A DNA stretch of 64,000 bases from Ophiocordyceps camponoti-saundersi (nom. inval.). Its lineage: Eukaryota; Ascomycota; Sordariomycetes; Hypocreales; Ophiocordycipitaceae. This document shows, piece by piece, positions 11,783-22,376 of the stretch. Where the stretch lies: assembly GCA_003339415.1 (NCBI GenBank), contig PDHQ01000081.1:62001-126000 (forward strand), given 5' to 3'. Under the pieces are notes generated by a model, which saw only the letters and a program-made list of their open reading frames with translations, was not told the DNA's origin and did no database searches. A program made the translations under genes and the position numbers. Numbering within the stretch: position 1 is the first letter of the stretch; each line of letters starts with the position of its first letter.

Positions 11783-12782
11783 CTAATTGTCGGGCAAATA
11801 CTCGCTGAGAACCCTTATGCTCAGTATCATGATGACGAGTCCGATAGTGACAATGATCAAAAGGGTAAAGGCAAACCAGCCCATGACCATGGCGCTGGTG
11901 CCGACGCCGCTGCGGACCGCGCCGTTGGCAAAGTCCTGCGCGATGATCGAGGCCGCGACCGAGGCTGTGTGCTGCCATAGGACCGAGACCAGCACGAAGA
12001 TGGACGCGATAAAGACAATGGCCAGCGCGATCTGCGACACGAATCGGGTTGGGAACGGCCTGACGATTCGTTCTGAGCCTTGAGAGTCTTCTTCTTCATG
12101 CCAGCCTGGGAAGGTGGCGAGGAGGATGAAGCAGACGAAGGCGAAGATGATGGCGATGATGCTAGAACACGAGCATGTTAGCATATGGACGTTTCTGACT
12201 CCCAGCATCATTGCGCTTCTCACATGAGGTAGGGAAAGACAATCATGTCTTTGAACTGAGCGGCCAGCCAGATGAGATTCAAGGGATCTTGGTCGACCGA
12301 GACCTCCTTGGCCAGAGCCGTCGCGTTGTTGCTGCAGAGCCAAGAGCCGCCATCTGGGTTGACGCAGATGCCGAAATAGCCTACTCGGGCTTGGAGGCTG
12401 GCGCTTCCCGCGATGTTCTCGATGGCCGTGTGGACGTTGTAGTCGACCTGGGCCGTGTCGGGCACGGCTTCGTAGTGTTGGTAGTAGAGGGAGAGGAGGA
12501 AGATGTCGGGGATGAGGGGCGAAGAGGAGGAACAGCCTGCGAGGAGGAGGGCTTCATCGTTTGGGTATCAAGTCAATTCGATGCCTTGCTGATCGTTCAT
12601 CTCTCTCTCTTGGGAAGGACGTACATAGTAGTATGATTGCGACGGCAATCAGTATCATCAACACATGATGGTAGCCAAGGAACGGTATAAACCCTAGATG
12701 AATGTACGGTCAGCATGAGAGGACGAGAAAGACTGTCGAAGAGAGAAAACTTACGATACCAGCCGACCTGAAACTTGGGCAT
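11783..12782 (-). CDS. FIG1: Fig1-family membrane protein (calcium regulator in mating/fusion)
   Basis: Exons on the minus strand are 12755-12782, 12625-12693, 12224-12536 and 11783-12161 (262 aa); all junctions are GT..AG and phase-consistent. The protein opens MPKFQVGWYRFIPFLGYHH and enters the first membrane helix (VLMILIAVAIILL). An extracellular loop follows with RVGYFGICV and GSWLCSNNATALA, the Fig1 consensus G-x-F-G-x-C/W-C. DPLNLIWLAAQFKD then leads to three more helices with the conserved ATFPGWHEE, VSVLWQHTASVAA and GNGAVRSGVG-like segments. Yeast Fig1 acts in the low-affinity calcium influx system during mating and cell fusion; filamentous homologues affect hyphal fusion and mating. 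An in-frame upstream ATG at 12830 would add 16 residues and is less likely. Confidence 0.88.
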
Positions 12783-13598
12783 GGCGGCGCTGCGGTGGTC
12801 TTCGTCTTCGAAACCCTTACCGCTGGCCATGCACCAACCACCGCCACCGGAAGGACTATGACGACGACGACAGCGACAGCGACGGATCTCAACGCTGTCG
12901 ATGAGAGAGAGCTATAGATCAGATAAGATCTTCTCTTCGGGATGATCCGCTTCGGTGAGGAATGTGGGTTCTCGTCGATCTCCGTCCTCTGGAATGTGCG
13001 AGCCGAGTAGAGGGAAATCTGCCTGAGATGAAATGCTTCTTTAACGACGATGACGTTGTAAAAAGGGGGTAAGGAAAGAGAGGGTGATACTCCGATGTTT
13101 TCTCCTGCTTCTCCCTCTTCTTCTCACAGAGAGGGAGAAAAAAAAATGTCGATGGCTGGGTTTCCCAACCGTGTTGCGTTTTGGTGAAGCTGCTGTGCGG
13201 CCCAGCCACGTCCTTTTTAGACTATTATTTACCCTGGGCGGCAAAGACCCGTTGGCTGGGAGACGGGAGGGTGGGGGCCTAGTGGGTCCCAACGGTCGGG
13301 CATGATGCATGTACTCCGTACCTCTGTGCCACGTGATTTTCGTCACTCCTCCGTTCGTCTCTCCACACATTGTTTGCCTTTTGTGAACGGTGGAGCTACC
13401 CCGCCACGGATAAGATCATACCGGATACTTGCATTCATAGCATGTATGTGCATATGCCGAGGGAGACAAGTAAAAAGAGTGTCTCTTCAACCTCGACTTC
13501 ATCCCTTCCCTGCCCTTCTTCACCTTTCCCCCCTCCCCCTCCCTTATCCCCCCCCTCGTCCTCACCGTCTTTCAGCCTCGGCGGGCGGCGGCGTCACG
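12783..13598. promoter_or_regulatory. Shared divergent promoter region of FIG1 and RINT1
   Basis: About 0.8 kb separates two head-to-head genes. It contains CT-rich and AG-rich stretches (13030-13145) and a pyrimidine tract at 13495-13575 immediately before the RINT1 ATG. No specific operator is recognised. The open frame running in from 13302 is leader sequence. Confidence 0.5.
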
Positions 13599-16077
13599 AT
13601 GACGACGCTTGTCCTGGAGTCCGCGCCGCCAGGCTCCCTCGACATGCGGGTCGAAGACTTCCTCGACGACAGGCTTCAGTCAGCCGCCGACATCGATTCG
13701 CTCGACGAGCTGCTGGCCAGCATCGACTCGCAACGCGACCAGCTCCAGACGCAGCTCGACGAAGCCATTGCCGCGCTGGAGGACGCTCGTCGTACGGCCC
13801 TCCAACACCAGGCTTCGCTGACGGACCGCATCGACGGCTTCAACGAGCTGCAGCAGAGCATCGACCTTCGCGTCAAGGTGGCTGCCGAGTCGGACGCGCC
13901 GAGCGAGGCCATTGCTCGACTGCAGCGTCCTATGAAGAGGCTTCACACCGTAGACCTCGCTCGTCGTTACCTCGGGCTCCTGCGCCATGTCGAGTCGCTT
14001 CGTGCCCAGGCTCGCGCTCATCTACCGGACGATGCTGGCGCCGCTCTCGGGCCGTACGTTCAGTTGCGAGAGCTGACGATTCGACTCAAGGCTCAGCCTG
14101 GAGCCGAAGAGCTACATCTTGTCGCCTTCGTCGAGGCTGTCGCTGATGCCCTGCGCCGCGACATGCGCGACATCATGGCGGCTGAGCTCGAGGCCGCCCT
14201 GGCTGCGCGCCGCTGGCCTCGGATCGATCCCCAGTCGCAGATGGACGACAACTCCATCGCCTGCTGCGAGAAGCTTCTCGATCTTCAGCTACCCGAGATT
14301 GTCAGCAGTACCGAACTCGTCTCCTTGCTCCCCGTCGACGTCATGGCCGCCATCTTCGTGGCTGAGTTTCGCTTCCACTTCCTCGGCGATAAGCCGACCA
14401 GCGGTCTTCACGCCGTCGGCTCTCATTGCTTTCCCTGGTTTATATCCACAATCGACAAGTGGTCTGACTTCTTCCGCGATAATCTGGGCCACCTGCTGGC
14501 GGCCAAGTTTCGCGACACGCCCGTCGCCGCCAAGACGGCCTACCTGGATCCCGTCTGCGCTCTAGTGACAGCCATGCTGCCCGTCATGCGGGAAAAGGTC
14601 CGCGCCGTGGCCTCCGAGGCCATCAGGGACCCATCATATCTAAGCGGGTTCGTCTCTCAGCTCCTAGCCTTTGACGACGAGGTGCGCACCAGATTCGACT
14701 ATGACGATGCCCATCTTGCGGCCGACGTGCTCGACCATCACTTTGATGCCTGGTTCCGCGTCGAGCGATCCCTGGCTCTCGAGCGCTTCGAGGCCATCAT
14801 GGAGTCGCAAGACGCCCGCCGCATCGACTACGACTACGCCCCCGCCGGCAAGATGAAGCCAACCTTTGCCGCCATCCGGGTCCTGGACCTGCTGAGAGCC
14901 GTGACGTCAAAGTACGAGCGGCTGCGTAAGCTGAGGCACAAGACGCGCTTCCTCGTCGACATTCAGCTCGACATTCTCGACGCCTATCACGACCGTCTGC
15001 GCGGCTCGCTCGAGGCCTACCAGTCGATGACGTCGACGCTGGGCAGGACGCTCCACGGCGCCACCAAGGAGCAGCTGGCGGCGCTCGAGGGCACCGGAGC
15101 GCTGGAGACGCTGTGCAAAGTAATTGGCAGCGCTGACCGCGTGGCCAGCACCTTGTCGGAATGGAGTGACGACGAGGTGAGACTTTGTGTCCCACAGTCT
15201 ATCTGTTCTTCTTTCTGTCCGCTGAGAAACAAAAACGACTGCAGTTCTTCGCTTCCTTGTGGGAGGAGCTTGAAGCACGGGATGCGAAGCGATCCAGTCA
15301 CCTCACCGCCAATGACGACGAGGAGGTGCAGGGCCGGGTGCCGGACGCGTCGTCCGAGAGCGCCATCTTCGACGAGACGGTCTCGGCCTATACCCTGCGA
15401 CGCAAGGCGGCTGAGGAGCTGCTGATCAGCGCGCTGGCTGACTCTCATTCCAAGGCCTTTCGCGCTTACCTCCACCAGGCGCAATGGACGACGGTGGGGG
15501 AGGCGGCTGTTTTGGGTGGGTTTTCCCCTCTCGTCCTTCGGTGTTTGTCTTGGAGCCGCGGCTAATGTGTCAAGCAGACGACCCGTCGCATCTGTCGGTC
15601 ACACCCGAGCTGGACGAGCCGCTGCGAATCCTCAAGCGCAACCTCGACTTCTTGTCGCGGGCGCTGTCGACGGCCTCGTTCCGGCGCGTTTGGCACCGTG
15701 CCCTCGACTGGCTCCAGGACATGCTCTGGAACGGGGTGCTGATGCGGCAGTCGTTTACGACGCTCGGGGCGGCGCAGTTCCTGCACGACGGGAGCGCCAT
15801 CTTTGCGCTGGTGGACCGATACATGGCGGGCGGGCCTTCGGCTCTCGAGGCGCTTTGCGAGGGCATGCGGCTGCTCAACCTACCGGTCGTCGACGTTGGT
15901 GGAGGCGGCGGCGGCGCTTCCGTCGTCACGCTCAAGGAGGCTAGCGATAGGGCGTTTACGAACAATGACGAGGCGAGGAAGCTGCTTGAGGTGCTGGGGT
16001 TTGATGCGCTGACGCCGATGAATGCGAGGCAGATACTCGAGAGGCGGGTCGAGAATGGAGAGAATGTAGGTTGGTGA
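13599..16077 (+). CDS. RINT1: RINT-1/Tip20 family vesicle-tethering subunit
   Basis: Exons are 13599-15176, 15245-15515 and 15578-16077 (782 aa). The start is the ATG in CACGATGACGACG after a CT-rich leader; upstream in-frame codons look non-coding. The N-terminus is coiled-coil-like (residues about 20-110, rich in Gln, Glu and Leu), followed by the RINT-1/TIP-1 helical domain. Recognisable stretches are FRFHFLGDKPTSG, HCFPWFISTIDKW, FDAWFRVERSLALERF, LLRAVTSKYERLR, FLVDIQLDILDAYHDRLR and ALDWLQDMLWNGVL. Tip20/RINT1 is a subunit of the Dsl1 (NRZ) tether that receives COPI vesicles at the ER. The second donor (GTGGGT at 15516) is chosen because it restores the frame into DDPSHLSVTPEL. COG3, another tether of the same CATCHR class, lies 3.4 kb away. 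Confidence 0.88.
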
Positions 16078-16564
16078 GGATTTGTGTGTTTGACTGACTG
16101 ACTTGTCTCTGTCTTGTTGATTCCTACCACCTACATATATCTCCTCTTTCCCCTTTCTCTTCCTCTCATCACTCGCATCCTATATCCTTTTTATTGAAGC
16201 GAGATCCTAGAATTGGAAACTGTTATTCGATATATTTATAGAGGCTTCAATCTTCATATTAGCCTCGCTCGCCTTGTTGACGATGAAGTCTATCAAGCTG
16301 CCACCACCTTCCCCCCTTTTTTATGGTTTAGACTCTGTCCCGCTGTTCAGCAGGAACCCCTTTTCTGCATTCTATTCAAGAAAGTTTCAGGTTGCTTCGA
16401 AAGACGTACGACTCTTCCAAGTCGAAAACAGGGGATGCCGCCGCTGTATCGTGTATCGTTGCCGAGAGAAAGAAGATGAGCCATCCGGATGACACAGAGG
16501 AAAACAAAAGAGAGTAGGAAATTCTAGTCAAGATGAAATGAAACGACACACTTGAACTCCCCGT
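16078..16564. other. Intergenic, tail-to-tail
   Basis: Convergent 3' flanks of RINT1 and the mitochondrial carrier. AT-rich with a CT-rich stretch at 16140-16170. Nothing else is seen. Confidence 0.6.
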
Positions 16565-17556
16565 TCAACTGATCGCCCGCCGAGTCATCTCGACAACGGC
16601 AAAAGTCCCCGCGCTGACGGGCATAGCACGGAACAGCGTGGGCCATATCCCCTTCCAGAAGGCGGCGAATCCTCCCTGTTGCCAGGTATGGACGAAGCAG
16701 CTGCGCATGGTAGGGTAGCGGCTCGTGACTCCGAAGCCATCGGTCTGCATCTTGCTCTTGACGACGTCAAACGGATAGCTAACCAGCCACAAAGCCTCGC
16801 CTGCGAGACCGCCGTAAACAGCTACCTTCCAAGCAGGCACCTCTGCCCTATCCCGTCTACGGTTGCGGTCCACGTCGGCGGTCATCAGGGCTTCGAAGGC
16901 GGCGAACCAAGCTCCGTACGCAGACGCCTCGCGAAGAAGCGTCACGCACGTCCCCTTGTATAAAGCCGGTAGCAAGCCGCCGGCCTCGACGGCGATTTTC
17001 CGCGCGCAATCTACCGGACCCGAGTACAGGCGCGAGGACGGGTCGTGAGGCTGGCTTTGAAGTCTGATGCGGATGTGTTCTATCGGTGAGGAGAGCGAGG
17101 CGTTGATGACGCCTGCGAAGGCGCCTGATAGGAAGACGTGGCTGAGGTTCAGCTTGTGAGCGTCCTTGTTGTGCGAGCGTGCTTCGAACCAGCGTCGGGC
17201 GAAGTGGAAGGCTCCGAATTGGAGAGAGACGCAGGCTCCTATCCCGATGAGCGGCGTTAACGTCCCCTTGTAGAAGGCGAGCGGTCCTTCGGATTTGTAG
17301 ATTGAGGTCGCGGCTTCGAAGGCGCCTTTGTAGCGGTTTGTAGTCTGGAGACGGACTTTGATTATGTCGAAGGGTTGGCCTTTTGCTTGTTAGTCTTTTT
17401 CTTGTTTTCTTCTCCGTACAAGGAGAGTGTACCGATTAGAACTTGGGCTATTCCCCCCATGGCTCCTGAGAAGAGATCTTTGGTCGTTTGATGGGCTCCT
17501 CCGCTGTTTTCATCGTGCTTGGGCGGTTGTAGGTCCGATGTCGCCGACTTTTCCAT
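16565..17556 (-). CDS. Mitochondrial carrier family protein, YMC-like
   Basis: Exons are 17433-17556 and 16565-17379 (312 aa). The 53-nt intron has donor GTACAC and acceptor AAAAG, which restores LIG-QPFDIIKVRLQ. All three carrier repeats carry the signature: PFDIIKVRLQ, PIEHIRIRLQ and PFDVVKSKMQ, each with matching helices and G-rich segments (FYKGTLTPLIGIGACVS, YKGTCVTLLREASAYG, WKGIWPTLFRAMPVSAG). The order and wording resemble the yeast Ymc1/Ymc2 and carnitine/ornithine branch of inner-membrane transporters. The substrate cannot be fixed from sequence by eye. There is no presequence, as usual for the family. The small first exon ends in the first transmembrane helix, a common gene structure in fungal carriers. 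Confidence 0.88.
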
Positions 17557-18051
17557 TGGGAGTGAAATCCTTCGAGGTATTGTCTCTCGGAAGCTATATA
17601 CGCGGTAGAAAATTGCTGTATAGGGCTTTGTCTGTAGGTGAGATTGGTCAAGATGTCTGTCAATGTTGCGTCATGTCATGAGTTTGACCGTGTCCGGTTA
17701 TCGGAGGTGTGTGTGTTTTTTTTTCCTTCCTTTCCTTTTTCACCTGTTCGTGTCGCGGCGTTTGAAGGAGAAGGAGGGAAAGCTTTGTCAGCCTCGTGAG
17801 GCTTTTGACTCGTGAGGTGCGGATACGGGTAGTAGTAGCCTAGGAGGCAGGTACGGTACGGAGAAGGAAGGAAGCGGGCTAGTGGTTCTTCACCGTACAA
17901 GATGGGGATAGATTCTCCTCCTCCGCCAATTCTCCCTACCTACCACCTATCCTCGCCTATTCTTGTCCTTGAAGCTACAGGACATGGGCACCATCATCAT
18001 CATCATCGTCATCGTCATCATCACCATCGTCATCACCATCGTCATCACCCC
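17557..18051. other. Intergenic between carrier promoter and GFA gene 3' end
   Basis: Contains a poly-T run near 17714, CCTACCTACC at 17935-17946 and a simple CAT/CGT trinucleotide tract at 17995-18052 that runs up to the stop codon of the next gene. No gene seen. Confidence 0.6.
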
Positions 18052-19143
18052 TCATGGATTCTCATACAAAGGCGGCAGCTTATTCCACCCATCTCCCTTC
18101 TCCACAGCCGGCAACCTCTCCCAGTCAACACCTCGCAGCACGCGTATGTTCACCGGGTGCTTATCTTCAGACCAGTCTCCCGCCGTAGCCTCAGGGCCTC
18201 GGTCGTTGGAGACGTTGACGCCGCACACGCGACAAAACGTCTTACTTAGCTTCCGTCTTCCAAAGGCGTAGCGTCCTATGTCTGCTTCTTCGCCTGCTAG
18301 AGTCACCGCTCGTCTTGGGGGGTACATCCAGCGACATGCGTTCTGCCAAGGATCGTCGTCGTCGTCGTCAGTTTCGTTTCGTCGAAACCCGGCTTGTGCT
18401 ATTGTCTGTGAAAACTTACCCGCTCGCATATGCTGCAGTTGCATTCTATCGTTCGTCCTTGATACGTCTCGTCCAGTGGCCACTCACTCGCTACCGCAAC
18501 ACCGACTCGTCCGCAGTGACAACCCCCCGTGTAAAGCGTGGTCGAAGCCCCTTCATCGTGAGCAGGTTCCGGTAAGTCGCCCTTGAATTCCGGGTGGCCG
18601 TACGGTGCTCCGATTGCCGCGCCGTTGAAGGGCTCTATCTTTAGGTTCCACGTGTTAAGGCCTTGAATGGCGTGCGCCTAGACGGAGTTTTCACGTATCA
18701 CTCGTCAGCTTATTGGCCTTGGACCTGATGCAACTAGGCAGGTAGGCATCAAAAGGAAAAGGGGGGGGAAAGAATCCCTACATTCAACACCAATCGCTTC
18801 CCTGGAGCGGCCTCGTCGTTTCGCGCCATCAGAGGCGTCGCGCATGTTGGACAGAACTGGCCTCTCAGAGTCAGCACATCCAAGAAAGGCTCATAGAGTC
18901 ACACAAACACACCTGGTGCTTAATCTTCTTGGGCCCAAACGTGTATCCCGTCATGCTCTCGTCGGATCCCTTGACGAATCGAAGCCGAGTCTCGTCCTCC
19001 GGCGACAACCAGAGGTAGCCCTTTTTGTGGCAGATGCTGCAGTTGCACGCCCTGGCTGCCTCGATCTCTGCCATGTCGACTTCGAACACGATGGCGCCGC
19101 AATGGCAGTTGCCGCGGTACGTCTTCATCTCCTTGCTCGTCAT
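18052..19143 (-). CDS. Tandem GFA/CENP-V domain zinc protein
   Basis: Exons are 18913-19143, 18782-18856, 18420-18677 and 18052-18342 (284 aa), all phase 0. The first GFA domain has GNCHCGAIVFEV, ACNCSICHKKG and FCPTCATPL. The second, starting around residue 150, has GGCHCGRVGVAV, CNCSICER and FCRVCGVNV. Each therefore carries the C-x-C..C-x-C-x-x-C..C-x-x-C zinc ligands of the glutathione-dependent formaldehyde-activating enzyme/CENP-V fold (Mss4-like). Both copies look complete, so a two-domain monomer that folds like a homodimer is plausible. The fungal family is usually annotated from glutathione-formaldehyde chemistry, but most members are untested. The splice sites at 18857 and 18343 are set by the motif frames. 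No targeting signal is visible. Confidence 0.85.
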
Positions 19144-19481
19144 GGTGTTCTGGTCACTCTAAGCCGGAGAAGGATAAGAGAGGAAATCAAAGGCTCGCCG
19201 ATGACGATGTCAAGCCCAAGCTCCTACTCCTGTGAGCTCCTCTCATGGGCTTATAACACCCTCTTCTCTTAGCGCTGACCTTCTTCGCCCTACCTATCCA
19301 GTCTCGAGCTTACAAATGCGATATCCTCGCATCGAAAAGACCATCAGCTTGATAATTCACGCTGACGCTTCCGGCTTGCAAATGCATGCTGCAAATGCAT
19401 GCTCCAGCTTACAAATGCATGCTCGAATCAAGCAGCTCGGCTTGGTAAGTGACGTTGACCTCAGCCCCTCCCTTCTGCTCC
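19144..19481. promoter_or_regulatory. GFA-gene promoter with ATGCAT-rich repeat cluster
   Basis: 338 nt between the GFA start and the COG3 stop. Four imperfect copies of GC(T)TAC/GCAAATGCATGCT lie at about 19307, 19374, 19391 and 19407, giving several ATGCAT palindromes. The arrangement suggests a tandem cis element for the minus-strand gene. Confidence 0.45.
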
Positions 19482-21976
19482 TCAATACCGCTTCGCACCC
19501 CTCTTGGCCTCCCTGGCATCCGTCTGCGCCTGAGCATTGAGCCGAATGGCCTCCTTCAGCTTGGACACCACCTCCGGCTGCCCGTCAAAGGCCCCCCTGA
19601 GAAGCCCTTCGAGCTCGGCCTCGACCTTGGACATGGCCGCCCGGCCCTGCGCCTCGTCCACCAGCGCGCCCCAGCGCCGGGTAAAGGCGTAGATGGACTG
19701 CCGCAGCAGCTCGTCCAGCTGCTCGCTCATGTCCTCGGCCGTCAGCGTCTTGGCCGTCACCGCCGGCGCCCCCCGCGACCAGAGCGAGCCGCCCAGGACG
19801 CTGCTGAAGAAGCCCATCCAGTTCTGCGGGCTGAGCGTGTCCCAGATGTGGACAAAGTGTTGCATCGACTGCGGCTGGCTCCGGATGTCGCCGATCTCGA
19901 GCGAAAACAGCTCGTTCTTGAGCATGAGTAAGTTTTGAATCATGAAAAGGTCCGCGTCGGTGCCCGTCTTGATCGATCGGATCCTCGCCTCTGCTCGCTG
20001 TAGGACACGGATCGTCTCCCGCACGATATTAAATACCACCACACTGTTTTTGGCCTGGGAGAGAAAGGAAAGGGAATAGTCAGTCAAGGTGAAGAAAAAG
20101 ACTCGTAACAATTGCTTCTTCTCTCGTCCTTACCGATCGCTCTTTGGGCATGCCATGGTCGAACATGGCCAGCAACTTGATGGCATGTCCCACCGGCGGA
20201 AACGCCTTGGCCGCCGACACGCCGTCCGTCTTGAGCGTAGCGTCCTGGACCGCAGCCTTGGTGATGGTTTTCGTCACCTCGACGGCGAAAGCGTCGTCGG
20301 TAAAGGGCCAAAGGTGCTCGACCAGTAGCCGCGCGGCGTACTCTCTGTACCTGCGCGTCGCCGGGGTCTCGTCGTCGTCGACCTCGGAAATGGAGTATTC
20401 GCGGGCCAACCAGCCGACGACGTCGCAGATGGTCTGCAGCTGGGCCGTCTGTAGCGCGCCCTTGACGGCCGTCGCCACGGGTGCCAGATAGCCTGGATGG
20501 GCCATGGTGGTGTGTACGGCCTTGACAACTTGGAAGGCTGAAGAGCTCCATGTCGGGTCGATGCCGAAGACGGTGACGAAGAGGCCGTCTTCGTCGTAGA
20601 CTTTATCCAGGGACTGCTTGATGAAGTTGCGGCATGCCGTCTCTACCGAGAGCGTCTTCATCTCCTTTTGGAATTCGTCGGCGTCGCGTTGCGTCATTGG
20701 CTTCAGGTCTCGGTCTCGGGTCGTGAGGTAGGTGTTGAACATTGTCGTTACCGTGTTGGCGTAGACACTGACTGGAGACGTCGTCGAGGACTCCTCCACT
20801 GACCTGCCGTACTGATCGTAGGCGCACCGGACAACCTTGCGTATGTTGGGAAGCAGCGCGTACGAGTCGGATAATATCTCTTCGAAGCGGCCGTATGCCA
20901 GCGCGTGTCGAGCCGATTCTGATTTGGTGGCGGCGATTTGACGGCCGATGTCGGCAGAGATGCTGTCGAGGCGGGCTGTGAAGCCGTGATCGAGCAGGTG
21001 GAGTGCCTTTGTTAGGAGGGCGTTGTATCTCGCTAGATACGAGTCTCGCTCGCGATACGAGACCTGATCAATGTCAATTGCTGCTCTCAGATGAGACGAA
21101 AACCAGAAGGATGAGGCATACGTGATTATTCATGAAGCCGATGCAGGCATCGATATTGGCCACCATGTCTCCAAACGCGTCGTCTTCCACCAGCCGGCTG
21201 GCTCCGGGGGCGTTGAGGCGACGGGTGGCTGTTTCCAGGTAGGCGTAGTAGTGCAAGTCGGTGCCGACGTCGTGTGCGAGCCGCTCCAGCCGATGCTGCT
21301 CGTTCAAGAGGTCTTCGCATCGCGAACGGAAGCTTGTCGTCTGGGCCTCGACGGACTGGAAGGATCGCGAAAGCGAGGCGAGGAGCTCGAGCGCGGCGTT
21401 GGCGTCGTCGATTAGACCGTCGAGGTGACGCTCCGTCAGCGTTAACTGATCTTCGTAGAGCCTGAGCTTTGGGGATTAGCGAGCGTCTTCGTGTGGTGGG
21501 CTGTCATCGGGTCCTCTTTCGCCGTACAGGTATTCTCTTTGACTGGCCTCGAGAAGCCGAGTTTCGACATCGTTTGAGTCCAATGAAAGAGACGAGAAAG
21601 ATTCATCATCGTCTTTAGCTGGCGCGCGGCAGAGATCCAACGCTTCCCAGCTTCTTCCTCTTCTGTCGACCTTATCGAGCCGGCTCTCCAAGCTGAAGGT
21701 AGAGAAGAGATCCGAGATGGAAGCCGGACGACGTCGAAGCTCAGGCTCAGGCGGCGAATCATCACCTTCGTCTTCAAAGTCGTCCTTTCGTATCTTGTCT
21801 GTCAGAGCATCTGGCTCGGGAAGCTGCTGCGGCCGAGAGAGATTTCGACGACGGTTACCACCCGCCGGTGCGGAAGCTGTCGCGGCAGAGGAAGAGGTAG
21901 AGGCGGCGGCGGCCGTTGCTGGCTTGCTGCTGGTTGCAACGTCCGAAACGAAGCTGTACCACGAATCCTCGTACAT
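19482..21976 (-). CDS. COG3: Conserved oligomeric Golgi complex subunit 3 (Sec34)
   Basis: Exons are 21528-21976, 21122-21461, 20134-21063 and 19482-20054 (763 aa). The start MYEDSWYSFV at 21976 matches the usual fungal COG3 N-terminus; an upstream in-frame ATG at 22132 would add 52 Ala-rich residues. A disordered N-terminal third (residues 10-150) precedes a coiled-coil segment (TERHLDGLIDDANAALELL) and the Sec34 core (LHYYAYLETATRRLNAPG, IDACIGFMNNH, RYNALLTKALHLLDHG). A long helical C-terminus ends in an Arg/Lys/Ala-rich tail. COG3 belongs to lobe A of the COG tether for intra-Golgi retrograde traffic. Intron 1 (21462-21527) is placed with its acceptor at CTCAG because this alone keeps frame. 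The gene is head-to-head with the Fmp25-like gene. Confidence 0.9.
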
Positions 21977-22376
21977 GGCGAGCGGCCGGGCGGGCGCGGC
22001 GGCGGCGGCGGCGGCGCGAGGGGCGACGGCGCGAAGAGGACGGCCGTGGAATTTGTGCGGCTCGGAGGCCGGAGCGGAAGCTTCACGCTCCGGAGCGCCG
22101 AATGGAGAGCAAGTGCAGCGGTTATTTCGCACGTGCTGGCAGATACTTCATAGGTACGGATAGAAACAGTGGGCTGTCGTGATGTCCTGGGTAGCTCCGA
22201 GTCGAGCAGGTTCTAACCAATGAGAGCATTGCCGTTATGCCTGTCTCACAGCGTTCGCACTGTACGCAAGACGGTACGGTTTCAATGACCTCACCTGAGG
22301 CAAGAGTCAGATCGAGACAGTCTACCGTCGCCCCTTGACGTTCATCACTACTACCTAGGTATCTTGCTGGACCGTC
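21977..22376. promoter_or_regulatory. Bidirectional promoter COG3 / FMP25-like
   Basis: 400 nt between divergent starts. The perfect palindrome TACCTAGGTA lies at 22352-22361, only 15 nt before the plus-strand ATG, so it probably lies in or near the transcription start. Confidence 0.5.

Noticed and set aside
21977..22132. 52-residue N-terminal extension of COG3
   Set aside because: Poly-Ala-rich leader; MYEDSWYSFV is the usual family start.
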